Notes under the pieces: generated by a model | Told to the model about the DNA's origin: nothing | The model's input: the letters and a program-made list of their open reading frames with translations, nothing else | Database searches by the model: none | Made by a program: the position numbers and the translations under genes | Part shown: in pieces, positions 43,147 to 51,905 of the stretch | Layout: each line of letters begins with the position of its first letter | Numbering within the stretch: the first letter of the stretch is position 1 | DNA from: Amarolinea aalborgensis | Lineage (GTDB): Bacteria > Chloroflexota > Anaerolineae > SSC4 > Amarolineaceae | DNA: 64,000 nt | Assembly (NCBI RefSeq): GCF_900491745.1 | Contig: NZ_UETR01000001.1 | Location: forward strand, 1 to 64,000 | Direction: 5' to 3'

Positions 43147-44010
43147 TCACCGGGATGAACCATACTCATAGAATCCACGCCCGCTCTTGCGGCCCAGGTG
43201 CCCGGCGCTGACGAGGCGGCGCAGCAGCGTGGGCGCCTTGAAGCGCGTTTCACCCAGTTCTTCGAACAGCACATCGGCCACGAAGAGCGTCGTATCCAGA
43301 CCGACGAAATCGGAGAGCGTGAGCGGTCCCATCGGGTGGTTGGCGCCCATCATCATACCATTATCAATATCTTCGCGGCTGGCCAGGCCCTGCTCGTATA
43401 CGCGAATACCATCCAACAAATATGGGATGAGCAGGCGATTGACGACGAAGCCGGGCGCATCTTTGGCCACGATCATCTTCTTGCCCATGCGCTCGCCCAC
43501 GGCGCGCGCCACATCCAGCGTGGCATCGTCCGTTTGCACGGTGCGCACGAGCTCGAGCAACGGCATGACGGGCACGGGGTTAAAGAAGTGCATGCCGAGC
43601 ACCTGTGTCGGTCGCCGCGTCGCCGCGGCCAGGTCAATCACAGAAATGGAGGAAGTGTTGCTGGCAAGGATCGTCGAAGCCGGGCAGATGCCGTCCAACG
43701 ACCGAAAGATATCCTGTTTTAGCTCCATGTCCTCCGTGACGGCCTCGATCACCAGGTCGCAGACGGCCAGGCTGTCATCCAGGCCCACAGCGCCCGACAT
43801 ATTCGCCTGCGCCGCGGCCTTGTCGGCGGCGCTCAGCTTGCCCTTGGCAACCGCTCGTTCCAGGGATTGCTCGATGCGTTGCATGCGTGTCGTGAGTAAC
43901 TGCTCAGTCTGCTCGCGTATCAACACCTGAAAGCCGCTCTTGGCTGCTACTTCAGCAATACCCGAACCCATGAGACCACAGCCAATGACGCCGATGGTTT
44001 TGACTTCCAT
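43147..44010 (-). CDS. 3-hydroxyacyl-/3-hydroxybutyryl-CoA dehydrogenase
   Basis: 287 residues from ATG 44010, the family-typical start (MEVKTIGVIGCGLMGSGIAEV). NAD-binding G-x-G-x-x-G, then LVIEAVTEDMELKQDIFRSLD, SNTSSISV, GMHFFNPVPVMPLLELVRT (active-site His) and PGFVVNRLLIPYLLDG. It oxidises 3-hydroxyacyl-CoA with NAD in beta-oxidation or butyrate/PHB metabolism. AAGGAG is 15 bases upstream, far for 44010, so ATG 44040 cannot be excluded. Divergent from the YdiJ-like dehydrogenase gene. Confidence 0.93.
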   Translation of the reverse strand: MEVKTIGVIGCGLMGSGIAEVAAKSGFQVLIREQTEQLLTTRMQRIEQSLERAVAKGKLSAADKAAAQANMSGAVGLDDSLAVCDLVIEAVTEDMELKQDIFRSLDGICPASTILASNTSSISVIDLAAATRRPTQVLGMHFFNPVPVMPLLELVRTVQTDDATLDVARAVGERMGKKMIVAKDAPGFVVNRLLIPYLLDGIRVYEQGLASREDIDNGMMMGANHPMGPLTLSDFVGLDTTLFVADVLFEELGETRFKAPTLLRRLVSAGHLGRKSGRGFYEYGSSR

Positions 44011-44121
44011 GATTGGTTGAACTTGCTCCTTTGCCTTCATGACTTCTACGGGCGGGGTGCACCGTTTGATTATAGCAAACGTGCTTAGGCTTGGCAATTG
44101 CACCTCCAATGGCCTGGCGTC

Positions 44122-44150
44122 TGGTCAAGTCCCCGCTCTCATGTTACAAT
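44122..44150 (+). promoter_or_regulatory. Promoter of the YdiJ-like gene
   Basis: TGGTCA (44122-44127), 17 bp, TACAAT (44145-44150), 33 bp ahead of ATG 44183. Confidence 0.55.
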
Positions 44151-44182
44151 CAACTCATGAAACTGTCGTTGGAGAATCAGTC

Positions 44183-47113
44183 ATGAGTCTTTCGGCTGCG
44201 CCTGCAGTCCCGGCCGATTTCGTCAACACCCTCCAGCACGCCGTGACTGGCGCGGTGCGTTTCGATCCCACCAGCCGCGTACTTTACAGCACCGATGCCA
44301 GCAATTACCAGATCGAACCCCTGGGCGTCGTCATTCCCCGCACGGTAGACGACGTCGCTGCCACCGTCGCCATCTGCGCCCAGGCCGGCGTGCCGATCCT
44401 GGCGCGCGGCGCCGGCAGCTCCCTTTCCGGCCAGGCCATTGGCCGCGCGGTCATTCTCGATTGCTCAACCTACTTGGACAAGATCGAAGCCATACACGCG
44501 GAAGAGCGTTGGGTGCGCGTGCAGCCAGGCGTCGTCATCAACCGCCTGAACCGCGCGCTGCGGCCCTTCGACTTGATGCTGGGGCCAGACCCGGCCAGCG
44601 CCGAACGCGCGACCGTGGGCGGCAGCCTGGCCAACAACGCCACCGGCGCACATTCCATTCTATACGGTATGTTCGCGGATCAGGTGCTGGGCGCAGACGT
44701 TGTCCTGGCCGATGGCAGCCGCACGCACTTCGACACCCTATCGCCCGCCGATCCTGCCTGGGGCGGCCGCGCGGTCGGAGATTCGCATGCGGCCGCCATC
44801 TATGCCGGCGTGGGACGGCTGCTGCAAACCTACGGCCGCGACATACACGATCATTTCCCGGCGCACTGGCGTCGTTCCAGCGGCTATGGCTTGACCTACC
44901 TCTCACCTGATGCCCCAGGCCGCCATCCTACCTACGCCACGCGACCGCAAGGACTGGCGCCGCTCCTGGCCGGATCCGAAGGTACGCTGGCCGTCTTGAC
45001 CAGCGTCACCCTGGCGGTCGTGCCGCGTCCAAAGCGCACGGCGCTGGCAATCTGTCAGTTCGATGATCTCCTGGCCGCCCTGGAGGCAACCAATGTCATC
45101 CTGGCCTGCCAGCCGTCGGCCGTGGAGCTGATGGATGACATGCTGATTGGCCTGGCGCGCCAACAGCCCGGCACGGCCCGCAAGATGTTCTTTGTAGATG
45201 GAACGCCGGCCGCGCTGCTGGTTGTTGAATTTACCGGCGCCAGCGAGGCCGAGTTGCATGCACATCTCGACCGCCTCGCGTCTGTGCTCCGCCAGGCCGG
45301 CTGGCCGCGCCCGCCGCTCCGCTTGCTGGACGCGAACGCGCAGGCCACGGTTTGGGATGTGCGCAAGGTGGGCCTGGGCATCCTGATGAGCATGCGCGGC
45401 GACCTCAAGCCGATTCCCTGCATCGAGGATGTCTCGGTGCCCGTTGCCAATCTACCGCGCTACGTGGCCGATGTTCTCGATCTGCTCAAGCGCCACAACA
45501 CCCGCGGCGGCTTCTACGCGCACGCCAGCGCGGGCTGTCTGCACATTCGGCCCCTGGTCAACCTGAAAACCGGCCCTGGCGTGGAGATGATGGTAGACCT
45601 GGCGGACGCCGCGTGCGAGTTGGCTCTGCGCTATGGCGGGGTGATGACCGGCGAACATGGCGATGGCATTGCCCATTCGCACCTCAACGCGCGTCTCTTT
45701 GGCCCGCGCCTGTATGCCGCCATGTGCGACCTCAAGGCGATTTTTGATCCAGCGCATGTGCTCAATCCGGGCAAGAAGGTGCATGGGCCTGACCCGCGCG
45801 CCGATCTGCGCTACGGCCCAACGTATCGCACGCTCGAACTGCGCACCTATTTCGATTTTGGCGCGGACGGCGGTTTTGCCGGCGCCGTGGAGATGTGCAA
45901 CGGCGCCGGCGTCTGCCGCAAGCTCGACGCGGGTACGATGTGCCCGTCGTTTCAGGCCACGCGTGAGGAGCAAGATTCGACGCGTGGCCGCGCCAACGCC
46001 CTGCGCGCCGCGCTCAGCGGACGCCCGTCCGCGCTGGCTTTGACCGGCGCGGAGCTGCACGCCGTCATGGACCTGTGCCTGGGCTGCAAGGCGTGCAAGA
46101 CCGAGTGTCCAAGCAGTGTGGACATGGCGCGCATCAAGATGGAATACCTGGCATACGTCCAGGACGCACGCGGCGTGCCGCTGCGCAGCCGAATTTTTGG
46201 GCATATTGCCCGGCTCAACGCACTGGCCGCGTCGATCGCGCCCCTGGCGAACGTGGTTTTGCAGACGTCCGCCGCCCGCCGCGCGCTGACGGCGTTGGGG
46301 GTTCATCCCGCACGCACGCTGCCATCCCTCGCACACCAGACTTTCAGCGCCTGGTTCACGCGTCGCGCCGTTCCGCTCCGCCCTGGCGCCAACGGGCCGG
46401 TGCTGCTCTTTCACGACACCTGGGTCGAATATAACCATCCGGCCGTCGGCCAGGCCGCGGTGCGCCTGTTGGAGGCCGCCGGCTACCAGGTGTTGATTGC
46501 GCCGCAGCGACGCTGCTGCGGCCGGCCGCTGCTATCGAAAGGACTGCTGGCCGACGCGCAGCGCCTGGCGCACCATAATGTCGAAGTGCTGGCGCCGTAC
46601 GTCGCCCAGGGAATGCCCGTTCTGGGGCTGGAGCCGAGCTGTGTCCTGAGTTTCCGCGATGAATACCTGGCCCTGCTGCCGGGAAATGAGCAAGCCCAGG
46701 CGCTGGCCGCGCGCAGCTTCACGATTGAGGAATTCTTGGATCAGGAATGTCGCGCCGGCCGCGTGCGCCTGCGGTTCAAACCCGGCAATGAGCATCTCCT
46801 GCTGCACGGCCACTGCCATCAAAAAGCGCTGGTGGGCGCCGGCCCGGCCTTGGCCCTGCTGCGCAGGCTGCCGGGGCGACAGGTGAGCGAAATCGAGGCC
46901 GGCTGCTGCGGCATGGCTGGTTCGTTTGGTTACGAAACGGAGCACTACGCGATCAGCCAGCGGATCGCCGAGGACCGCCTGCTGCCGGCCATTCAGGCCG
47001 CGCCGCAGGCGCAGATTGTGGCCGACGGCGTTTCCTGCCGGGAACAGATCGCGCATTTCAGCGGCCGCCGTGCGCGCCATGTGGTTGAGGTGCTGGCGGA
47101 CGCGTTGGATTGA
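44183..47113 (+). CDS. FAD-linked/Fe-S D-2-hydroxyacid dehydrogenase, YdiJ-like
   Basis: 976 residues from ATG 44183 (GGAG nine bases upstream). N-terminal FAD_binding_4 domain (IPRTVDDVAATVAICAQAGVPILARGAGSSLSGQAIG), FAD-oxidase C-terminal domain ending GEHGDGIAHSHLN and PAHVLNPGKK. Then a ferredoxin-like part with MCNGAGVCRKLDAGTMCPSF and CLGCKACKTECPSSVDM (Fe-S ligands), and two CCG-type cysteine domains (RRCCGRPLLSKG, EAGCCGMAGSFG). The layout equals E. coli YdiJ and GlcD-GlcF fusions that oxidise D-2-hydroxyglutarate or D-lactate and pass electrons to quinone. Exact substrate uncertain. Confidence 0.92.
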   Translation: MSLSAAPAVPADFVNTLQHAVTGAVRFDPTSRVLYSTDASNYQIEPLGVVIPRTVDDVAATVAICAQAGVPILARGAGSSLSGQAIGRAVILDCSTYLDKIEAIHAEERWVRVQPGVVINRLNRALRPFDLMLGPDPASAERATVGGSLANNATGAHSILYGMFADQVLGADVVLADGSRTHFDTLSPADPAWGGRAVGDSHAAAIYAGVGRLLQTYGRDIHDHFPAHWRRSSGYGLTYLSPDAPGRHPTYATRPQGLAPLLAGSEGTLAVLTSVTLAVVPRPKRTALAICQFDDLLAALEATNVILACQPSAVELMDDMLIGLARQQPGTARKMFFVDGTPAALLVVEFTGASEAELHAHLDRLASVLRQAGWPRPPLRLLDANAQATVWDVRKVGLGILMSMRGDLKPIPCIEDVSVPVANLPRYVADVLDLLKRHNTRGGFYAHASAGCLHIRPLVNLKTGPGVEMMVDLADAACELALRYGGVMTGEHGDGIAHSHLNARLFGPRLYAAMCDLKAIFDPAHVLNPGKKVHGPDPRADLRYGPTYRTLELRTYFDFGADGGFAGAVEMCNGAGVCRKLDAGTMCPSFQATREEQDSTRGRANALRAALSGRPSALALTGAELHAVMDLCLGCKACKTECPSSVDMARIKMEYLAYVQDARGVPLRSRIFGHIARLNALAASIAPLANVVLQTSAARRALTALGVHPARTLPSLAHQTFSAWFTRRAVPLRPGANGPVLLFHDTWVEYNHPAVGQAAVRLLEAAGYQVLIAPQRRCCGRPLLSKGLLADAQRLAHHNVEVLAPYVAQGMPVLGLEPSCVLSFRDEYLALLPGNEQAQALAARSFTIEEFLDQECRAGRVRLRFKPGNEHLLLHGHCHQKALVGAGPALALLRRLPGRQVSEIEAGCCGMAGSFGYETEHYAISQRIAEDRLLPAIQAAPQAQIVADGVSCREQIAHFSGRRARHVVEVLADALD

Positions 47114-47117
47114 AATC

Positions 47118-47176
47118 CGAGACCGGAGATCGGAGATCGGAGACCAGAGATCGGAGACCAGAGATCGGAGACCGGG
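47118..47176. repeat. Short tandem repeat of GAGATCGGAGACC type
   Basis: Four to five imperfect copies of a ~15-bp unit (GGAGACC then A/G GAGATC). The reverse complement of the same unit recurs at about 55721-55756 upstream of the MoxR gene. Confidence 0.8.
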
Positions 47177-47192
47177 AGAATTGACCGAAGCT

Positions 47193-47216
47193 GTAGGTCA
47201 TCGCCTCCGGCGTGAC
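47193..47216 (+). repeat. Single REP-type hairpin before the thioredoxin-like gene
   Basis: GTAG followed by GTCATCGCC-TCC-GGCGTGAC. Same unit as the array at 47770-48049. Confidence 0.85.
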
Positions 47217-47257
47217 GGGTGGTGGTTACGCCAGCCATGTGAATAGAGGAGAAAAAA

Positions 47258-47758
47258 ATGGGAACGGAGTTTGTGCGGGCCGGGCAGCCGGCGCCCAAGT
47301 TCAAGATGAAGGCCATTGGTTCCGGGCGTGAGATCAGCGCAGAGGCGCTGGCGGGTCATGTCTCGGTGCTGATTTTTGTCAACCAGGACACGCAGCGCGA
47401 CGGCCGCGGCATCATCAAGGCCATTCGCGAGGAATACCCGAGCGCCGCGGAGGTGGTGATTGCCAGCGTGGTGGATTTGTCGCCGGTGCCAGTCATTTTG
47501 AAAGGCATGGCCGAGAACGTGCTCAAAGACTCATACCAGAAGTCGGCGGCCCGCCTGGCTGAGGGCAGCGACCCGGCCGCGTACGTCATCATCCTGCCCG
47601 ACTGGAAAGGCGAGCTGCTGAAAGCCTTCGGCGTGAAGGCCGTCAACAAGCAGCCCGCCTTTGTCGTCATTGATCGCACGGGCCAGATCGCCGGCGCTTA
47701 CCAGGGCGATGACCCGGGGGCCGCAGCCGTCACCCTGCTCGCCGATCTCGTGGTCTAA
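47258..47758 (+). CDS. Thioredoxin-fold protein lacking cysteine
   Basis: 166 residues, GGAG close to ATG 47258. The N-terminus (FVRAGQPAPKFKMKAIGSGREISAEALAGHVSVLIFVNQDTQRDGRGI) and the later PAFVVIDRTGQIAGAYQGDD follow the AhpC/TSA or SCO-like thioredoxin-fold pattern. There is no cysteine anywhere in the protein, so it cannot be a redox-active peroxiredoxin. It may be a structural or binding relative. It sits between REP repeats, just downstream of the YdiJ-like gene. Confidence 0.7.
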   Translation: MGTEFVRAGQPAPKFKMKAIGSGREISAEALAGHVSVLIFVNQDTQRDGRGIIKAIREEYPSAAEVVIASVVDLSPVPVILKGMAENVLKDSYQKSAARLAEGSDPAAYVIILPDWKGELLKAFGVKAVNKQPAFVVIDRTGQIAGAYQGDDPGAAAVTLLADLVV

Positions 47759-47769
47759 GCGATTCGATC

Positions 47770-48049
47770 GTAGGTCATCGCCTCCGGCGTGACAGCATTG
47801 CATCTCACACAACCCGCGTCCCGCCGTAGGTCATCGCCTCCAGCGTGACGACATCGCATTTCACACAACCCGCGTCCCGCCGTAGGTCATTGCCTCCGGC
47901 GTGACGGCATTGTATTTCACACAACCCGCGTCCCGCCGTAGGTCATCGCCTCCGGCGTGACGACATTGTATTTCACACAACATCCGTCCCACCGTAGGTC
48001 ATCGCCTCCGGCGTGACAACATTGTATTTCACACAACATCCGTCTCACG
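47770..48049 (+). repeat. Tandem array of five 56-bp REP units
   Basis: Starts at 47770, 47826, 47882, 47938 and 47995. Each has GTAG, a hairpin (GTCATCGCC-TCC-GGCGTGAC with single-base variants), and a spacer containing TTTCACACAACC. Spacers are nearly identical, which argues against CRISPR. Confidence 0.9.
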
Positions 48050-48080
48050 GTCAGTTGTCGTCTCCCGTGCGACGAACGTT

Positions 48081-48356
48081 GTCACACCGGAGATGTGACC
48101 CATGAGGACGACGCGCGGGATGGCCGTCGTCTCGGTATGGCGAGCGTTGTCACACCGGAGATGTGACCTACGGCGTGCCGAGTGGGCGTCGTCTCTGGTG
48201 CGACAAACGTTGTCACTCCGGAGGTCATCGCCTCCGGCGTGACAACATTGTATTTCACACAACCCGCGTCTCACCGTAGGTCATCGCCTCCGGCGTGACG
48301 ACATCGTATTTTACACAACCTGCGTCACCACGGATGTCCTTGCTTCCGGCGTGACG
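48081..48356. repeat. Inverted and degenerate REP copies upstream of the transposase
   Basis: Minus-strand units at 48081-48100 and 48149-48171 (GTCACACCGGAGATGTGACC, the second followed by TAC, the complement of GTAG), a compound copy at 48210-48243, a plus-strand copy at 48276-48299 and a degenerate one ending at 48356. Head-to-head copies are BIME-like. Confidence 0.85.
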
Positions 48357-48384
48357 GATACCGCATGATGGAGCAAGCTACCCT

Positions 48385-48906
48385 ATGAACTTCCGACGCT
48401 ATTACGTACCCGACTCCATCGTTTTCATTACCAATGTCGTCCAGGGGCGCGAACCAGTGTTTGCTCATGAGCCAACCCTGAACCTTTTCCTCGAAACACT
48501 GCGGAATACAAAGAAACTGCACTCGTTTATCATGATCGCGTATGTCTTCTTGCCCGATCACATGCACCTTCTGATCAGGCCGAATGGTAGGAGCAGTTTT
48601 AGCCAAATCATGCAGTCGGCAAAATCGTACTTCACCCATGCGTACAAGGACATGCTTGGAATTGATGGGAGGATGAAGTTCTGGCAGAAACGATTTCAGG
48701 ATCATGTGATTCGTGATGATGAGGACTTCGAGAATCACGCCAACTATATTCACTACAACCCGGTAAAGCACGGGTACGTAACTCGCCCTGAGGACTGGCC
48801 GCACAGCAGTTTCTCGGCATGGAAATCAAGAGGGTTCTACCCAGAACAATGGGGATGGACACTGCCTGATTCGCTCAGATCATTCAATCGGGACGATTTG
48901 GAATGA
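48385..48906 (+). CDS. REP-associated tyrosine transposase (RAYT, IS200-like Y1)
   Basis: 173 residues. N-terminus FRRYYVPDSIVFITNVVQGR, the HUH motif in YVFLPDHMHLL (H59, H61) and FWQKRFQDHVIRDDEDFENHANYIHYNPVKHGYV with the likely catalytic Tyr121. The pattern closely follows E. coli YafM/TnpA-REP. RAYTs are single-copy domesticated relatives of IS200 that cut and join REP hairpins carrying a 5' GTAG. The gene is flanked on both sides by such hairpins, as is typical. Ribosome site (GGAG) is 13 bases from ATG 48385. Confidence 0.93.
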   Translation: MNFRRYYVPDSIVFITNVVQGREPVFAHEPTLNLFLETLRNTKKLHSFIMIAYVFLPDHMHLLIRPNGRSSFSQIMQSAKSYFTHAYKDMLGIDGRMKFWQKRFQDHVIRDDEDFENHANYIHYNPVKHGYVTRPEDWPHSSFSAWKSRGFYPEQWGWTLPDSLRSFNRDDLE

Positions 48907-48964
48907 GCTGTGATCAATAATCAAAGAGTTTTCTGGAGGCCGTCGTCGCCGGCATGACGGGCGC

Positions 48965-49059
48965 GGTCACACCGGAGATGTGACCCGTGAGGACGGCGAC
49001 GCGTAGAATGGGTGGCGGCGCGACATGGCGAGCGCGGTCACACCGGAGATGTGACCTAC
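48965..49059. repeat. REP copies downstream of the transposase
   Basis: Minus-strand hairpins at 48965-48985 and 49036-49059, the second followed by CTAC (GTAG on the other strand). They complete the flanking of the RAYT gene. Confidence 0.85.
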
Positions 49060-49068
49060 GAGGAGGAG

Positions 49069-49108
49069 GCGCCTCCGGCATGACGACCAAACGTCATGCC
49101 GGAGGCGC
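49069..49108. repeat. Perfect 17-bp inverted repeat near the end of acs
   Basis: GCGCCTCCGGCATGACG and its exact complement around a six-base loop ACCAAA. It overlaps the REP theme (CTCCGGCATGACG). No T-tract, but it may act as an mRNA 3'-end structure for the acetyl-CoA synthetase gene that ends at 49115. Confidence 0.8.
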
Positions 49109-49114
49109 ACTGGT

Positions 49115-51025
49115 TTACTCTTCCAATGTGCTGACGTCGCCTTCGGGCAGACCCTGGGCGCGCGCTTTGAGCACGCGGCGCATGATCTTGCCGGAACGCG
49201 TCTTCGGCAGTTTATCCACGAAGTTGACTGCTTCGGGTTTGGCAATCGGGCCGAGGTGTTGCCCCACGTGCGTGCGCAGCTCGTCCGCGAGCGCGGGGCT
49301 GGGCTGGTAGCCTTGACGTAAGATGCAGAAAGCGTGAATAGCCTGGCCTTTGATCTCATGCGCCAGGCCGATGGCCGCGGCTTCGGCCACAGCGGGATGG
49401 GACACCAGCGCGCTTTCGATTTCCGCGGTGCCCAGGCGATAGCCGGAGACTTTGATCACATCGTCTACGCGGCCGATGATCCAGAAATAGCCGTCCTTGT
49501 CGCGACGCGCCGAATCGCCAGCCAGGTATTTGCCCGGATATTTGCTCCAATACTGGCGCACGTAGCGGTCCGGGTCTTTGTAGATGGTGCGCATCATGGC
49601 TGGCCATGGCTTCGTCAGCACCAGGTAGCCCTCTTCCTCATCCGGCGCTGGATTGCCAGCCTCATCCAGGATTTCAGCTTCTTGTCCAAAGAAGGGCCGT
49701 GTGCCGCTGCCAGGCTTGAGCGGCACAACCGGCGTGGGCGTAATCATGAACATGCCGGTTTCGGTCTGCCACCAGGTGTCCATGATCGGGCAGCGCCCTC
49801 CGCCGATGACGCGATGATACCAGCGCCACGCCTCCGGGTTGATCGGCTCGCCGACGGAGCCGAGCAGGCGCAGCGATGACAGGTCATGCCGGTGCGGCCA
49901 TGATTCGCCGAAGCGCATCAGACCCCGAATCGCGGTCGGCGCGGTGTAGAGAACATTGATGCCATACTTTTCGATCAGCGACCACCAACGGTTGGGGTAG
50001 GGATAAGTCGGCGCGCCTTCGTACATGAACGAGGTGGCGCCCATGATCAGCGGGGCGTAGACAATGTAGGAGTGACCCGTGACCCACCCCGGATCTGCAG
50101 CGCACCACCAGCGATCATCATCACGCAAGTCAAAAACATATTTGAGCGTGGCGTAGATGCCGACCATATAGCCGCCGTGGACGTGCAAAATGGCCTTGGG
50201 CCTGCCGGTCGTGCCGGAGGTGTAAAGCATGTAGAGCGGGTCATCTGCATCCATGACTTCAGTCGCGCACTTGGGGCTGGCGATGGGCAGCTTCATCAGG
50301 TCGTGGTACCAATAGTCGCGACCGGTTTCCATATTGACCTGGTGGCCGGTGCGCTGCACCACGAGCACCGTCTCAATCGTCGGGCAGTGTTTAACCGCCT
50401 CATCCATCGTCTTTTTGAGCTCGACGACCTTGCCGTTCATCCAACCGCCGTCCGCTGTGATCGCGACCTTCGATTCGGAATCCTCGATGCGGCCTTGCAG
50501 CGCGTCCACGCTGAAGCCGCCGTAGACGACGGAATGCACCGCTCCGATCTTGGCGCAAGCCAGCATGGCAATGACAATCTCTGGGATGCGCGGCATGTAG
50601 ATCGTCACGCGATCGCCCTTCTTCACCCCCATGGCTTTGAGCACGTTCGCGAATTGGTTGACCTCACGATTGAGCGCAAAATAGGAATAGGTGCGCACGC
50701 TGCCGTTTTCACCGACCCAGATCAGCGCCAGTTTGTTGCGCCGTTCGGTCGCCTGGTGGCGATCCAGCGCGTTATGGATGATGTTGCACTTGGCGCCGAC
50801 GAACCAACGAAAGAACGGAGGGTTACTATCATCCAGGACTTTCTCCCATGGTTGGTACCATCCCAGTTCGGACGCTTCATCGGCCCAAAAACCTTCCAGG
50901 TTATCCGCCGCATAGCGGGCGAGGGCGTCCCAGTCCTTGAGTCTGGCGCGCTCGATCACGTCAGAAGAGGGATAAATCATCTCACTGGCTATAGCGGTTG
51001 TCGTCTCGGCGGCTGATTCGCTCAT
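49115..51025 (-). CDS. acs: Acetyl-CoA synthetase
   Basis: 636 residues. The adenylate-forming core has LYTSGTTGRPKAILHVHGGY (P-loop), DPGWVTGHSYIVYAPL, DTWWQTETGMFMITP, YLAGDSARRDKDGYFWIIGRVDDVIKVSGYRLGT and the C-terminal LPKTRSGKIMRR with the acetylatable lysine. Converts acetate, ATP and CoA to acetyl-CoA in the cytoplasm. Full length for the family (~650). ATG 51025 with GGAGCG near. Monocistronic here. Confidence 0.96.
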   Translation of the reverse strand: MSESAAETTTAIASEMIYPSSDVIERARLKDWDALARYAADNLEGFWADEASELGWYQPWEKVLDDSNPPFFRWFVGAKCNIIHNALDRHQATERRNKLALIWVGENGSVRTYSYFALNREVNQFANVLKAMGVKKGDRVTIYMPRIPEIVIAMLACAKIGAVHSVVYGGFSVDALQGRIEDSESKVAITADGGWMNGKVVELKKTMDEAVKHCPTIETVLVVQRTGHQVNMETGRDYWYHDLMKLPIASPKCATEVMDADDPLYMLYTSGTTGRPKAILHVHGGYMVGIYATLKYVFDLRDDDRWWCAADPGWVTGHSYIVYAPLIMGATSFMYEGAPTYPYPNRWWSLIEKYGINVLYTAPTAIRGLMRFGESWPHRHDLSSLRLLGSVGEPINPEAWRWYHRVIGGGRCPIMDTWWQTETGMFMITPTPVVPLKPGSGTRPFFGQEAEILDEAGNPAPDEEEGYLVLTKPWPAMMRTIYKDPDRYVRQYWSKYPGKYLAGDSARRDKDGYFWIIGRVDDVIKVSGYRLGTAEIESALVSHPAVAEAAAIGLAHEIKGQAIHAFCILRQGYQPSPALADELRTHVGQHLGPIAKPEAVNFVDKLPKTRSGKIMRRVLKARAQGLPEGDVSTLEE

Positions 51026-51300
51026 ATGGTCGCTCCCTTATGGCTGATAATGATTGCGCAGGCCTGGCATCGCGCCGTCTGATGGCGGCGACAAGCCAGG
51101 CTCTTGTATCGTTCAACTGAGGTCATTTGCCCAGGGGCACGTGTCAGCGTATGTCGCCTCGTCGGCCTGTCGCGTGCACGTAGGGCAGCCAAGCGGCGCG
51201 CGCAGACACGGATAGGACGCCAAGCGCATCGTGGTGATCGGTCAGGGCAATTGATTGTACCAGATTCGCCCGATTTTCACCAACCGGCCAGCGGGCGCGG

Positions 51301-51518
51301 GTGCATTTCAAATCGGGGGCGTAGCCCCGCAGGGGCTTGCACCTCGTAGCCGGATGGCCTTTGGCCTCCGGCGGGGTTGCACCGGATGGCGTGCGCGCAA
51401 CCAACGCCGCCCGACCGTGAACGGATCGGGCTACAAGGTGAAAGGCCCTATCGGGCCTGACCGCGCGCGAGGGGTTTGTATTTCATGGCGGGCGCATTTC
51501 AGTTCCGCTGCGTAGCCG
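51301..51518. repeat. Copy B of the ~220-bp structured dispersed repeat
   Basis: Matches 42066-42285 over its full length, with the same outer (GGGCTTGCACCTCGTAGCC) and inner palindromic arms. Lies between acs and the antiporter. Confidence 0.85.
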
Positions 51519-51550
51519 ACATCGCCCGCGGCGGCGCCAGATGCTTGTGC

Positions 51551-51790
51551 GGCGAGCCTGCGCAAGGTTGGTTCTGCGGGCCATCCCCTTGCGAAGGCTG
51601 CCTCAACGACAAATTGTCGGACAAGCCGGCGCCGTTCTTCCCGGCGCCAGCTCCTTACACGGCGAGCCTTCGCAAGGTTGGTTCTGCGGGCCATCCCCTT
51701 GCGAAGGCTGCCTCAACGACAAATCGTCGGACAAGCCGGCGCCGTTCTTCCCGGCGCCAGCTCCTTACACGGCGAGCCTTCGCAAGGTTG
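51551..51790. repeat. Tandem repeat, 110-bp unit, 2.2 copies
   Basis: Units start at 51551, 51661 and 51771 with GGCGAGCCTTCGCAAGG (first copy one base different). Each unit contains the hairpin arms AGCCTTCGCAAGG and CCTTGCGAAGGCT and a second GC-rich palindrome near GCCGGCGCC. Open frames across it are an artefact of the repeat. Confidence 0.9.
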
Positions 51791-51905
51791 GGCGGACGCG
51801 CCTGGCAACTCTCGCAGGGGCGCGCGGACATCACGATGGAACGCCTGCGGCGACGCGCGCCTCTGCGTGCGCCATTTCGACGCAGCCCTGCGAGGAGGCG
51901 CGGGG

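Noticed and set aside
47770..48049. CRISPR-like array of 24-bp repeats with ~32-bp spacers
   Set aside because: The spacers are nearly identical, no cas genes are near, and the repeat is a GTAG hairpin next to a RAYT gene, so it is a REP array.
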